Source: CAVXXB01 sp963765585
Lineage (GTDB): Bacteria; Calditrichota; Calditrichia; JAJRVZ01
Assembly (NCBI GenBank): GCA_963765585.1
Contig: CAVXXB010000006.1
Location: forward strand, 75,621 to 139,620
Direction of reading: 5' to 3'
DNA length: 64,000 nucleotides
Positions 18,205 through 29,507 of the stretch are shown in pieces. Under the pieces are notes generated by a model that saw only the letters and a list, made by a program, of their open reading frames with translations, did no database searches and had not been told where the DNA came from. The stretch's first letter is position 1; the number at the start of each line of letters is the position of its first letter. A program made the position numbers and the translations under genes.

Positions 18205-20341
18205 ATGTATCGAAAATTATTGATCATTTGGCTTTTAGTAGTGGTATTGATGCCCTCCCTGGTTCATTCCGCAAACCGACTCTATATCAGAGATCCCCAA
18301 AGTTGGCGTTATGGAACCGGAACCATCGAAGATGCCACCATATCTGTCAAACCAAAGGGCATTTATATGGAGGTCGGCCTTTATTTGACCATCTCAGCAA
18401 AAGGACTAAATTTTTACGGTCAGGAACAGCTGGAGGTAGAACTGGATTTTACCCTGCCGGAAGGGGCTATTATCAAAGATTCATGGCTATGGGTTGGAGA
18501 TGATATTATCCGTGGTGAACTCATGGACAAATGGACCGCTTCTTCAATTTATGAAGACATTGTCAATCGCAGAAGAGATCCATCCATTTTATTTAAACAA
18601 TCAGGCACACAATATGAATTGCGTATTTATCCCCTCTCACCAACAGAGCCCAGAAAAGTAAAAATAACCTACCTTGTGCCAGCTCAATGGACTGCGAGTG
18701 ACGTAATCATACCCTTACCAAATCATATTTTAAATCTCTCTTATTATAATCTAAATACTTTTCATGTAATCACATGGCCAGACGAGACCTGGCAAAATCC
18801 CAGGACTGGTTGAACTTCCAGAAAAATCCTTTGAATTGCGGAAGGATCCCGAAGCCGGTGATTTTTTAGTTGCAGATCTACCTCAGAGTAATAGTCTTAA
18901 TTTCTCTGTCGATGCACCTTTTAAACATGGTATATACATCAGCATGTTTGAGGACAAGGGAGATCCATACTATCAAATGGCCATGATGCCATCGGCTGCA
19001 CTGAATATTACTTCATCAAAAAAGGCCGCAATTCTTGTTGACATCGATGGAAATAATACCGGTCTGGAATCCGCAGAATTAATTCAATTGATTAAATCCA
19101 TGCTGCTGTCTTACTTTGATGAGGGTGACTATTTTAATCTGCTTTTTTCCAAGTTATCCATTTACCAGGTAAGCAATAATTGGATCAGTGCCCATCCGGA
19201 CACGATTAATCAAATATTTAATTCTATTACAGAGGATGCTATATCTGGTTATAGCAATCTACCGGCACTTTTGTCTGATGGTATTGATTTTGTGAAGGAC
19301 AATGGCAATGACGGTTCTCTGATCCTGTTATCCTCGTCAGATCAGTTGGGTAGCAATGAAGCCGCCAATCAAATGATTGACGATATCATGGATCTAATGG
19401 ATCCGACACTCCAGATTCATATTGGAGATCTGCAGGATAGAAATTATTCATACTATTGGATTGGCGGGCTTTCATACAGGGGAAATGAATATTTCTATAA
19501 AAATCTAACGAGATTAACCGGCGGCAATTTGTACAGAAGACTCAACATTTCAAGTGATTCACAGGTTTTAACGAACGTATTCCAGGGACTGGGAGAATTT
19601 TTACCTGTCTTCGAAATATATACCAAACTTCAGGATGGCGTTTGTTATGGCAGATATAACTTCAGTGACATGAGTGGATCAACGTATCTTCATCAACCGG
19701 TGTTACAAGTAGGGAAATTTGAGGGAACGCCACCGTTTATCATCGAAGCATCCGGTATTTATAAAGATGATATCTTTACACAAAATTTTGAAGTTGATGA
19801 AAGCGGTATCTTTACTGGAGATAGTACTACACGTGAGATTTGGGCAGGTAAATTTGTACAAACCCTTGAGCATCAATCTCAAACAAATGATATCGTGGGT
19901 GAAATAATTGAGAGGAGTCTTGAGGAGGGAATTCTTTCCCTCTATACCGCATTTTTATGTCTCGAACCATCCATGGGCGGAGAGGTATGTTATGATTGTT
20001 TTGATGAATCAGACATGGTATCGGTTGAAGATGAGTTGAACCAAACCGAGAGTGACAGCACATTTATAAACGTATTTCCCAATCCTTTTAATATAGAAAC
20101 AAAAATTCAGATTAACTTAGGGAAATTAAAGAATGCGCAATCCATCGATCTGAAAATATACAATATCTTAGGTGCTCTGGTTCGTGATTTCAATTTGTCC
20201 GGGCAGAGTATAAAAAATAATTTTGAAATTATTTGGGATGGAAAAAATAATTCAGGCACGTCGGTTGCCAGTGGAACATACCTGCTTGTGTTATCTACAC
20301 CCGATTATAAAAAGTCTCATAAATTGCTGTTGATGAAATAA
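18205..20341 (+). CDS. Secreted VIT/vWA-domain protein with T9SS sorting domain, one +1 frameshift
   Basis: About 711 residues. The signal peptide follows the ATG at 18205, chosen because TTGGAGC precedes it. An N-terminal VIT (inter-alpha-trypsin inhibitor) domain is followed by a von Willebrand A-like region (AAILVDIDGNNTG) and a C-terminal Por-type sorting domain (VFPNPFNIETKIQINLG, YNILGALVRDF, GTSVASGTYLLVL, KLLLMK). Export would therefore be by T9SS. The frame breaks near 18793; removing one A gives WQIPGLVELPEKSFEL and joins both halves. Total length is 3n+1. Function beyond a surface or adhesive role is unknown. Confidence 0.84.
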
Positions 20342-20566
20342 CAAATTTAAAAGCGCTTTCTGCTTTCGGCTATCCGCAATCAGCGACTTTTTGTTTATAA
20401 GTATTTATCGAAAAATCAGGGCGGAAAGCCGATAGCAGATGGCAGGAAAACAGGATACGGGATACAGGACACAAGAGGCTGGATGCTGGATAAGAATTTA
20501 TGTGGTTTTCAATTCAACAATTTCCAACTATCCTGTTATCCTGTCTAAAAAAATATCTGCGCCAAA
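20342..20566. other. Intergenic spacer with word repeats
   Basis: No gene seen. Contains GGATACGGGATACAGGACAC and GGCTGGATGCTGGAT, of the same low-complexity family as elsewhere in the window, between two convergent genes. Confidence 0.5.
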
Positions 20567-21317
20567 CTATAATTCTCGAACCCAGATGTTGCGGTAGCTG
20601 ACCGGGTTATCATGATCCTGCAGAGAAATTGGCTCTTTCATTTTGTGTGAGTTCATATTTGGGTTCCCCGCGATACACGGTTGATCCTTTTATTTCAACG
20701 TGATTCTGTATCAATACACCATTATGGACTACTGTGATGTATGCAGGAAATTCCAGCAATCCATCTTCAGTAAATCTGGGCGCATTGTAGAATATGTCAT
20801 AGGTCTGCCATTCTCCCGGTGGGAGCGATGCATTGACCATGGGAATATGTTGTTTGTAAATACTTCCCGCCTGACCATTCGAATATGTCCGGTTCTGGTA
20901 TGAATCAAGTACTTGTACTTCATATCTGTTTTGCAGAAAAATGCCACTATTACCTCTACCCTGACCTTCCCCTTTTACGATTTTTGGCGTTCTGAATTCA
21001 ACATGCAACTGACAATCGCCAAAGCCTCTCTTTGTAAGAATGATTCCAGTTTCGGGTTGAACCACCATTGCGCCATCTTCAAGCTTCCATTTCACCGGAC
21101 CGCCATCCTTGTTTGTCCACTGATCAAACGAGGTACCATCAAACAGAACTATGGCATCTGAAGGCGGCTCGCCATTCGTACCGGGTGTAACCACTGCGGG
21201 TTCCGGCTCCCATACCTCTGTTAATTTTGGATCGATTTCATCCTGACCAACACATTGCAGTGAGAACATCATGCTGATAATCAATAAACCTGCCCACAAA
21301 CTGTTACGTAATTTCAA
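20567..21317 (-). CDS. DUF1080 (3-keto-disaccharide hydrolase type) secreted protein, one +1 frameshift
   Basis: About 249 residues with an N-terminal signal peptide ending near SLQC, possibly a lipoprotein. The domain blocks AIVLFDGTSFDQWTNKDGG, LHVEFRTPKIVKGEGQGRGN, SGIFLQNRYEVQVLDSY and GEWQTYDIFYNAPRF are those of DUF1080, a concanavalin-like fold linked to 3-keto-glycoside cleavage. The frame breaks near 20650. Removing one base restores a normal ending (HKMKEPISLQDHDNPVSYRN and IWVREL) at a TAG at 20567. It lies beside a sulfatase and GH127, suggesting glycan breakdown. Confidence 0.86.
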
Positions 21318-21451
21318 GTCGACCTCCCAAAAATATCTTTATTTGAAAAATTTAGTAATATAAATATTTGACATATGTAATTAGGAACTGGGAATTGGGA
21401 ACTGGTGATTAATCATCTAATATCCAATTACCAATTCCGAATTCCTAATTT

Positions 21452-22970
21452 CTAATCTACCAAATCTACCGTGAACCTTTTTTTTGAACCCAATACCGGC
21501 GCACTGCGGTCTGCAATCACATATTGATCCAGCACAATTTGCAGTTTTTTAACTACGTCCTGCCGCTCATTCCACAGATTATTTTCTTCATGTGGATCAT
21601 TTGACAGATCGAATACCATTCCCGGTTTGTTTGTTATGATCACATCTTCATTGGTATATTTTTGATCCCCATATACAACTTTCCAATTTTTATAACGCAG
21701 TGCTAATAATCCATCCTCAGCATGATGCACCGTTGCCTCGCGCAGTGGTGTTTCATATTCTTCGCCAAAAAATACTTTTGAGATATCATAACTATCGCTG
21801 GCTTCAAAATAGGTCAGTTTTTGTCGGGTGATCGAGGCCAGGGTTGCCATAATATCCGTATGACAAATCACTTCATCCGATAATTGTCCCGGTTTAATAC
21901 GATCCGGCCAGACAGCAATAAACGGAACCCGATGCCCTCCTTCATACATTTGTCCTTTATGACCATGATAGGTAGAAGATACTGATGCCGCATGAACGTG
22001 CGATTCATCCTTAGCCGCGCCATTATCACTGGTAATAATGATCAAAGTGTTATCAAAAATGTCTCTCTCTTTAAGGACCGTTACCAATTCACCTATCATC
22101 CAGTCAAAAAGCCAGATGAGATCGCCATGCGGTCCCCGCTTGCTCTTATTTTTTGCTAATTCTGGTATATGATATGGTGCTCGTGGTGCATATGGTGTGA
22201 AATAAAGAAAAAATGGTTTTTCCGGATTTTTCTCGCGGTGAAAATTGATAAATTCACACGCTTCCCGTGTAAATTTTATGTCCACTTCTTGTTCGACCCA
22301 TTCCGGTGAGACCCATGAAGTTTCGGCCCGAACATCTTCATAGGCATGTTTTGACAATGCTTCCGGCAGATTATAGATATGTTTATCCGCAACAAAGAAA
22401 AATGGTGCATCGGAAAGACTCGCACCAGAAGTATAAAAGGCATGATCAAATCCAAATTCATTCACGCCATAGGTAACCGGCATGGAGATATTTAATGAAT
22501 CTTGTCTGGCACCTTTGAGGCTCCAGCCCACACCCAGATTCCATTTACCAGCGAGGTAAGTTATATAACCATGCTCGGCGCATCATCATGGGTAAATTTG
22601 TAAGAAACGGATCGATCAATGGACGGCCATATCCCTCGTGGCTCGATTTGAGCATGTCCAGACGATAGCCATAACGTCCGGTAATCAGGGCATAACGGGA
22701 TGGCAGATCAAATGATGATGACGCATGGGCATCTGTGAATCTTAGACCTGATTCCGCCAGATTATCAATATTTGGTGTGTGAATTCCGGCATTGGGGTTG
22801 TAACAGGAAATATCATCATAGCCAAGATCATCCGCTACAATGAGAATAACATTGGGATCTTTATATTTTTGTTGAGAAGTGGAACAACTTGACAAGATTA
22901 ATGAGAAAATAATGAGGGCTAAATAAAATAATGTCCTAATAGCCTGATGATCTGAGTATTTGGTTTTCAT
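21452..22970 (-). CDS. Sulfatase-family lipoprotein with Asp in place of the formylglycine Cys, one +1 frameshift
   Basis: About 506 residues of the alkaline phosphatase superfamily. A lipobox (LSSC, Cys29) marks an outer-surface lipoprotein. Metal-binding ADDLGYDD is at 46-53, TSDNGA and HKGQMYEGGHRVPF are later active-site blocks. The maturation motif normally CxPSR reads DLPSR (Asp88), so the catalytic formylglycine precursor is missing as written. An extra A plus a lost T would read FCLPSR, so two compensating read errors cannot be excluded. A frameshift near 22577 is repaired by removing one C, giving MMREHGYITYLAGKW. It sits in a glycan-degradation cluster with DUF1080 and GH127. Confidence 0.88.
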
Positions 22971-23055
22971 TTTTGTGCGATTTCGAAATATGGACTACTC
23001 AATAATACGAATTGTAAAACAAAATTAAAAGTAGAAGTTATGGTAGGATTCCATT

Positions 23056-23592
23056 AACCGCAGTGGACGCAAAGGAAATGAAAATTCGCAAAGAAATTGG
23101 TATGATATTTGTAATATAATTATTCAACAGGTTAGAAAAAAATGGAACTAATTTTATTATGAAAAAGATACTAAATCTTAGTGAGAATCAGATATCACAT
23201 TTAGTCATAAACAAGGCATTAAAAGTTCACAGAACTTTAGGTCCGGGACTATTGGAATCTGCATATTCTAAATGCCTTACCATCGAACTTAATAAAGAAA
23301 ATTTAATCATAGAAAGGGAAAAATATATTTCATTAGAATATGAAGGAATACCTGTAGACAAAGCTTATAAAGTTGATCTAATGATAAATAATAAAGTTAT
23401 AATTGAAATTAAAGCTGTCACCTCACTCACAAATGTGCATTTATCTCAAATTTTAACATACCTTAGATTAACTAATTGTAAATTAGGATTACTCATAAAT
23501 TTTAATGTCAATTTATTAAAAAATGGTATTCGCAGAGTCGTCAATAATTTATAACTTTGCGTACCTTGCCCATCGTAGCGATCTTTGCGGTT
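23056..23592. repeat. GxxExxY-gene element bounded by 38 bp inverted arms
   Basis: Left arm (23056-23093) begins AACCGCA and ends CGCAAAG; right arm (23555-23592) begins CTTTGCG and ends TGCGGTT. Both are 38 bp and share their termini as inverted repeats, with a divergent middle. The right arm starts at the base after the GxxExxY stop codon and ends 1 bp before the GH127 stop codon. Confidence 0.8.
23159..23554 (+). CDS. GxxExxY protein (PD-(D/E)XK nuclease-like, PDDEXK_3)
   Basis: A 131-residue small protein. The name-giving motif is GLLESAY at 30-36. KVDLMINNKVIIEIKAV at 71-87 supplies Asp73 and an ExK (83-85), the pattern of the PD-(D/E)XK nuclease fold, to which the family is assigned. 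The C-terminus LLINFNVNLLKNGIRRVV is also conserved. No biochemical role is established that I know of. It sits inside inverted arms between two unrelated genes of a glycan cluster. Relatives are a remnant at 12848 and a copy in the other genome at 61829. Confidence 0.9.
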   Translation: MKKILNLSENQISHLVINKALKVHRTLGPGLLESAYSKCLTIELNKENLIIEREKYISLEYEGIPVDKAYKVDLMINNKVIIEIKAVTSLTNVHLSQILTYLRLTNCKLGLLINFNVNLLKNGIRRVVNNL

Positions 23593-23593
23593 C

Positions 23594-26004
23594 TTATTCT
23601 ACCATCCATTCATATACACCGAGAATTTGCTCATTTTTGGCGGTGGCCTCCAGGCGGATGGCATTGGTGCGGACGGTTTCGAACTCAACCAGGTTAAATT
23701 CCCCTGGTCTGGTGCCATACTCCTGCTCGGTAAAGACCCGAACCCATTTATCATTTGATTTATAAACCACTTTCCAGGAATCGGGTATTTGGCATTTCTG
23801 ATCCGAGACCCAGGAGACTGCAACCGCTGACAGCTCTTCCCGGTTTGGAAAATTGTATTCAACCCAGTAAATGCCAGATGTATCCGCAGACCAGGTAAAA
23901 TAATCAGGTTTTACATTATTTGGCTTGGATAGTGATAACTGATCATTCAAAGCATTGGGATTTTCTCCTGCAGAGTATTTTATCATCGCATTCATTGAAA
24001 TTGGTGGAGAATTAACAGGCTCTGCAGCCGATGCCTCATCGGCCAGCCAGACACTCATGGCACCCTTACCCCTGTGTGCCCAGGCATAATACGGGACCAA
24101 TTTTATTTCCTGAACCGATTCAATTAAGTTCTGATTATCCGGATCATAATCCAGGGCTTTGACCTGACCCGAGATCATCTGAATTCCGTTTAGCAGCTCG
24201 GGATGAAATTCAGAATGAAAGCTGGTCGTATCATTTAAAACCAGATTCGTTATCTTTCCCTGATTATTATCAACTGACTCGGCACAAAAAACAATCGGAC
24301 CTCTTTGCAGTGCTATTTTATTGATATTTGTTTCCACTTCTTCATTGGTTACAATTTTTCTCACCGGCATTGGTAATTTCAGATTAATGATATCATCCTT
24401 TTTCCATTTTCTCCGGAACGCTGCGTATCCATTAACCAAGGTATAGTCTACATTTTCCCCATTAATCGTGATTAAAATTCTGCGTGACTCTTTTTTTAAG
24501 TATTTATACAGATCTCCGGGAACCGGTTCGTTTTGCGCCCATCCTGGTATGCGAATATTTAATGTGAAAAAACAGGGCGTATCGGGATTCAGGGAAATAT
24601 TGATATCTCCTTCCCATGGATATTTGGTTTTTTGCGATATGCCAATTCTGGTGTTATCTACAATCAGTTCTGCGTCATTGTCTACAAATAAATTAATATA
24701 AGCCGCCGCCGGTGCAGTAGCATATATATAACCCGGCAATGAAGCCATGAATCGCGTAATATTCCCAGGGCAACAGGCACAGCGAAACCAAGAACTTCTC
24801 TGGTCATGTCCTTTGGATTGCAGCACATTTGGATAAAAAAATTGTGTGCCGTCAAGTGAAATTCCGGATAATAATGCATTATACATGGTTCGTTCCATCA
24901 CATCAATATATTTTGCATCACCATTTAGCTGAAACATGCGATGATTCCAGAATACATTGGCCACCGAAGCACAGGTCTCATCATATGCACTGAGATTTGG
25001 CAGATCGTACTCCGGACCAAATGCTCTCACCATAAGCTTACCGAACCGAGACCGCCGGTGATATGCATTTTTTTATCGACCACGTTTTCCCAGAGCAGAT
25101 CAAGTGGACTTTGATAAGTATCATCGGATGTGAGAATAGTAATATCCGCCATGGCCGAATACATGTAAGCGGCACGCACCGCATGGCCTACGGCTTCAGT
25201 CTGTTCACTCACCGGTTTATGATCCTGCCAGTATGATCCATTTTGCCACATATCCATACTGGAAGGATCATATTTTTTATGCCCTCTCTGCTTTAGAAAA
25301 AAATCGGCCAGATCCAGATACATAGATTCACCAGTTACCTTGTATAGTTTGACCAGGCCCAATTCTATTTCCTGGTGTCCGGGAGGCTCCTCTATCTTTC
25401 CCGGTCCAAATTCATTTACAATCAGATCAGCATTCTTTATGGCAACGTCCAGTAACTTTCGCTTACCGGTGGCCTGAAAATATGCGACCGCCGCTTCATA
25501 AAGATGCCCGGCACAGTATAGTTCGTGTCCCGAACTGACATCCGACCATCTTTCTGCTGTACCGGACCAGCTACTCGGTGGTTTGTTGGGATCTATGGTA
25601 CGCCAGGTCATAAGATATCCATCATCTTCCTGAGCCGCAGCAATAATATCAATCAGGCTGTCCACATAGGATTCCAGTACCGGGTCAGGATAAGTTTGAA
25701 AAGAATACGCGGTACCCTCAATAATTTTATAGACATCACTGTCATTGAAAGGATAAACACCCTGATATTCACCTGTTTTTAAACCTGCTGCAATTTCAAA
25801 GTTTTGTATGCGGCCGGTATTTTCACACATCTTAAATGAATGCGGAATGGTTACCTGCTGGTTTGTTTTGATGCGTGGACCCCAGAAATTGTCGGTGATT
25901 TTTACTTTGGTAAATGAGACCGGGGTAATCCTCTGTTCTGTGTTGTTAAGGGAACAGGAGGCAAATATTACCAGTAGTAGCAAAATGTAATAGGGATGAT
26001 TCAT
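23594..26004 (-). CDS. GH127-family beta-L-arabinofuranosidase-like lipoprotein, two +1 frameshifts
   Basis: About 803 residues. I start at MNHPYYILLLL (26004), preceded by AGGAT, which gives a signal with FASC lipobox. The glycoside hydrolase core has VKITDNFWGPRIKTNQQVTI, GHELYCAGHLYEAAVA, ETCASVANVFWNHRMF with the conserved Glu, and CACCPGN, the zinc-ligand/nucleophile Cys region of GH127. The C-terminus carries a carbohydrate-binding-like domain. The frame breaks near 25035: removing one T and one A restores GSVSYGEAFGPEYDLPN. Length is 3n+2, consistent with two insertions. Likely removes L-arabinofuranose from plant-type glycans; exact linkage unknown. Confidence 0.87.
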
Positions 26005-26040
26005 TTTTTTATCCTGGATTTGTTTGTTAGGGTTCATATT

Positions 26041-26290
26041 GCTTTAACCGCAAAGATCACCAAGAGGATGCCAAGAACGCAAAGAAATTATCATTTAACT
26101 CTTTTTAGGTGTTATAATAATTATGCAATTTGTCACCCTGAATTTATTTCAGGGTCTTTTAAGTTCAATTCAGAAATAATTTCTTTATATATTAATTCTA
26201 AAGAAGTGATCTCTTTAATATTATATAAATCGAATTTATCTTTGCGGTATCTTGACAGTTCAAATAAGAGCAGTTGAAAATGTCTTATAG
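26041..26290. repeat. Repeat arms and hairpin between GH127 and the IS110 remnant
   Basis: TTAACCGCAAAGATCACCAA near 26041 with AACGCAAAG near 26076 is a left-type arm; ATCTTTGCGG near 26233 looks like a partial right-type partner. Between them is a 26 bp hairpin, GTCACCCTGAATTTATTTCA at 26132 onward. No gene is visible. Confidence 0.6.
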
Positions 26291-27314
26291 TTGGATGATA
26301 CTTTTGAAGGGCATAATCAACTATATAGTTTACTAGATGACTTTTTTAAACATCATAAAGATGAAACTTTGTTTTCAGAAGTAGAAAGTAAAGGAGGGTT
26401 AGAAAATAACTGGCTGGATATGTTTAAAAGTTTATATGATATAATGAATATAAAATAAAGAAGGATAAAAAAAGTAGGGAAAAAGGAGTTGCACAGGGCT
26501 TCATTAAAGTGTAACAGTGATGATGAAATAAGTGAGAAATAAATAGAAGAATACATAATTAATTAAAAGAGAAGGTGGATAAAAAAGTGATGATATATAT
26601 ACATATTTAAGGAAACAATGGAATATGATAGAGATATATAAAAAGAAAAAGATACAACTGCTCAATAAATTAAGTATCATTTAGTATACTTAGATGAAGT
26701 TATTGGTTAAATACTGCAAAAATGGTGTGAGAAAATGGCTTTTACTTTTGTTAAGTAAATACTCATCAGCATCAAAACTAATAAGGACAAAAGAAAGAAC
26801 TCTGGATAAAATAACAAATATATATTATAAAAGAGCTCAGGAGATAGTCACAGATGACAGAGAACACATTGGTGCGGATGATGATGAGGCAATCAGTTTT
26901 ATCATATGGTACACAGTAGAACAGATTTTGCAACTCAAGGGCAAGATCGAAACGCATAAACAGTTTATGATTAAACGTTGTGTCCTACCGGAAGTAGATT
27001 TATTGCAATCTTTTACCGGAATCGGGATCTATTCTGTGATTGGTCTTGTGCTGAATGTCGTATCAGTTGACCGGTTCCCATCGGCAAAACATCTGGCATC
27101 TTATTTTGGCGTTCACCCTGTTTATAAGACCAGCGGCGATGGATCCGGCACATTTCGCATGAGTAAGAAGGGTCGCTCTGCTCCCAGAACAATCCTTTAT
27201 ATGGTTGCACGAACGAGCATCGCCCATAATCCACTGATAAAAGAAGTGTATGCAAAGACGAGAAGGAGACACAAAGGACGCCGAGAAATTAGTACTGTAA
27301 AGACCCTGATATAA
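26291..27314 (+). pseudogene. IS110-family transposase remnant
   Basis: The 3' half (26694-27314) encodes the IS110/IS116 transposase domain: DLLQSFTGIGIYSVIGLVL, FPSAKHLASYFGVHPVYKTS and RMSKKGRSAPRTILYMVART. The 5' half is badly decayed. Only LDDTFEGHNQLYSLLDDFFK and its continuation to a stop at about 26458 is readable. The N-terminal RuvC-like catalytic Asp segment is not found and the C-terminus is truncated. Terminal ends of the element are not recognisable, as usual for IS110. Confidence 0.8.
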
Positions 27315-27405
27315 ATTCATGGGTGACCTTTATGGTATCGTTCAGGAAATATGATTCATAGACTAATAAATTGATTTTATCTCTGTGTACTCTGTGGTTA
27401 AATTA
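27315..27405. other. Solitary right-type repeat arm
   Basis: CTCTGTGTACTCTGTGGTTA near 27381-27400 is a right-type arm of the AACCACAGAG family with no obvious inverted partner nearby, just after the IS110 remnant. Confidence 0.55.
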
Positions 27406-29151
27406 CTAATAACCGATGGCACATCCATCTTTCCTCGAATCAGAACCACCAAAGTAACGTCTGGGTTCTTCCCGGCGCCAAATGCCCTGATAGCCGCCAA
27501 ATGTGCCGTAGGACTTCAATACTTTATGCCCCATATCCGTCAGTTTTTGTCTGACCTCATCCCCAATAAACCGCTCAAAAATTACCTCCCCGCCATCTTT
27601 CATTATTCCTCCCATTGGAGTTGAACTTTCATAGTGGGCAATTCGTGGAAATTCCCCGGCCTGTTGCGGTGACATACCATAGTCTATCAAATTCATTAAT
27701 ACCTGGGAATGGCCTTGCGGCTGAAAATCACCTCCCATGACACCAAATGAAAATACCGGTTTTTCATTCTGTGTGACAAATGCCGGAATGATTGTGTGGA
27801 ACGGGCGCTTGTGCGGCTCCAGCCGGTTTCTGTGTGAATCGTCCAGGGCAAAAAGTTGACCGCGATTTTGTATGGCAAATCCCAGACCATCCGGTACCAT
27901 GCGAGATCCAAATGAGTAATAGACACTCTGAATCAGAGAAACCATATTGCCTTCGCTATCTGCTGCGGTCAGATAAACAGTGTCAGATTTTCCCGGGCTG
28001 CCCGGTGTAACTGAAACGGATGCCTTTAGCGGATCAATCAACTCAGATCTTTTTTTGCCGTATTCCTTTGATATAAGCCATTCCACCGGAACCTCGGCAA
28101 AATCCATATCAGCATAGTAAACCGCCCGGTCTTCAAAGGCCAGTTTTTTGGCTTCCAGAAATAAGTGTAACTGTTCTGCCGAATTTGGTTTTAGCGACGC
28201 AATATCAAAATTTTCCAGAATATTCAGGATTTGCAAGGCTGCAATACCCTGACCGTTGGGTGGTAGTTCCCAGACATCGTATCCCCGATAGTTCGAACTG
28301 ACCGGCTCCACCCAGGATACTGAATGCTCGCGAAAATCCCGCAAGGAAAATCTTCCACCGTTTTCTTTTGAGTATTGGACGATCCGGTCTGCAATTTCAC
28401 CCTGATAAAAACTTCCGGCACCTTCCGCTGCGATTTTCTCAAAAAACGAGGCCATATCGGGGTTTTGAAAGATATCTCCAAACTGCGGTACCTGACCATC
28501 CGGTGCATAGACGGCAGCCAGTGATGGGTAATTCTTAAAATCAATGCCGTTCCAGGCACGTGCGATCACCGGGGATACAGGGAAACCATCACGTGCATAA
28601 TTTATCGCGGATCCGAATAATTCTTTAAAGGCAAGTTTACCAAATTTTTTACTCAGGGCATCCCAACCGCTGACACATCCCGGCACACTCCAGGAAAGCG
28701 GTCCAAAAGTCGGGATTTCCTTTAGATTCATTTTTTTGGCTTCATCCAGCGACCAGTCAAAGGGTGACCTTCCACTGGCATTCAATCCATATAATTTTTT
28801 TTCCTTTTCAATCCATACGATGGCGAACAAATCTCCACCCGGTCCGCAGCTCATGGGTTCTACAACACTCAACGCTGCATTGGCTGCGATAGCGGCATCA
28901 ATCGCATTGCCGCCTGCTCGCAGAACATCAATTCCTGTGATCGTAGCCAGTGGTTGACTGGTGCAGACCATACCATTGCTACTCACGACCGTTGAACGAT
29001 TCTGATTTCTATATTGCAGATCTTCTTTATCAATCATCATCGATTCCTTGTTTATAATGCCACCCTGATTTTGTCCAAATGCGTTTTGACTAAAAAGTAA
29101 ACCGGTTATGCTGCCACTGCCGGCAAATTTTAAAAATGATCTGCGTTTCAT
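27406..29151 (-). CDS. Gamma-glutamyltransferase family protein with Tat-like signal
   Basis: About 581 residues of the Ntn-hydrolase gamma-glutamyltranspeptidase family. I start at MKRRSFLKFAG (29151), because GAGGAT precedes it; the RRSFLK motif suggests Tat export. TSQPLATITGIDVLRAGGNA, GPGGDLFAIVW and PPNGQGIAALQILNILENFD are large-subunit blocks. The small subunit would begin at the Thr in SDTVYLTAADSEGNMVSLIQS, the autocatalytic nucleophile position, and GGDFQPQGHSQVLMNLIDYG follows. It would cleave gamma-glutamyl bonds of glutathione-like compounds in the periplasm. It stands alone between repeats. Confidence 0.9.
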   Translation of the reverse strand: MKRRSFLKFAGSGSITGLLFSQNAFGQNQGGIINKESMMIDKEDLQYRNQNRSTVVSSNGMVCTSQPLATITGIDVLRAGGNAIDAAIAANAALSVVEPMSCGPGGDLFAIVWIEKEKKLYGLNASGRSPFDWSLDEAKKMNLKEIPTFGPLSWSVPGCVSGWDALSKKFGKLAFKELFGSAINYARDGFPVSPVIARAWNGIDFKNYPSLAAVYAPDGQVPQFGDIFQNPDMASFFEKIAAEGAGSFYQGEIADRIVQYSKENGGRFSLRDFREHSVSWVEPVSSNYRGYDVWELPPNGQGIAALQILNILENFDIASLKPNSAEQLHLFLEAKKLAFEDRAVYYADMDFAEVPVEWLISKEYGKKRSELIDPLKASVSVTPGSPGKSDTVYLTAADSEGNMVSLIQSVYYSFGSRMVPDGLGFAIQNRGQLFALDDSHRNRLEPHKRPFHTIIPAFVTQNEKPVFSFGVMGGDFQPQGHSQVLMNLIDYGMSPQQAGEFPRIAHYESSTPMGGIMKDGGEVIFERFIGDEVRQKLTDMGHKVLKSYGTFGGYQGIWRREEPRRYFGGSDSRKDGCAIGY

Positions 29152-29171
29152 GATTTTGATCCTCATATTTT

Positions 29172-29197
29172 GTCATCCCGAACTTGTTTCGGGATCT
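29172..29197. repeat. GTCATCCCGAA-type hairpin
   Basis: A 26 bp hairpin (GTCATCCCGAACTTGTTTCG onward) with stem CCCGAA/TTCGGG, directly upstream of the gamma-glutamyltransferase start and related to those at 7727 and 26132. Confidence 0.7.
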
Positions 29198-29420
29198 ATT
29201 GGGAATTACAAATGTGAAGATAATGGAAAAAAGGAAAAGAGGCAAAGGGGGAAAAAGGAATAAGGAAAAAGGATCAAGGTGCAAGGAAGGCAACACGGGC
29301 TTCAAGGCGCCAGGCTCAGGAACAGGAATCAGGTTTTCGGGTAGTAGTCATCCTGGGTGCTGTTTCTTGAATCGTGTCCCATGTCATTCCGCAGGAATCT
29401 TCCCGACGTGTGGGCATGTA

Positions 29421-29507
29421 TTTAACCCCTTCGGGGTTAGGGGGTGTGGATGTATCTTCCACCGTGGGCTACGCCCACGGCTAGAATTGTTTAGCCCCTA
29501 CGGGGCT
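29421..29507. repeat. Triple-hairpin REP-like element, copy 4 (inverted)
   Basis: The three palindromes occur in reverse order relative to copies 1-3: AACCCCTTCGGGGTT, CCGTGGGCTACGCCCACGG and GCCCCTACGGGGC. The remaining 29198-29739 spacer holds G-rich low-complexity text, a CCCCC/GGGGG hairpin near 29650-29680 and GAGTGCCGAGCGCCGAG words, but no gene. Confidence 0.83.
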
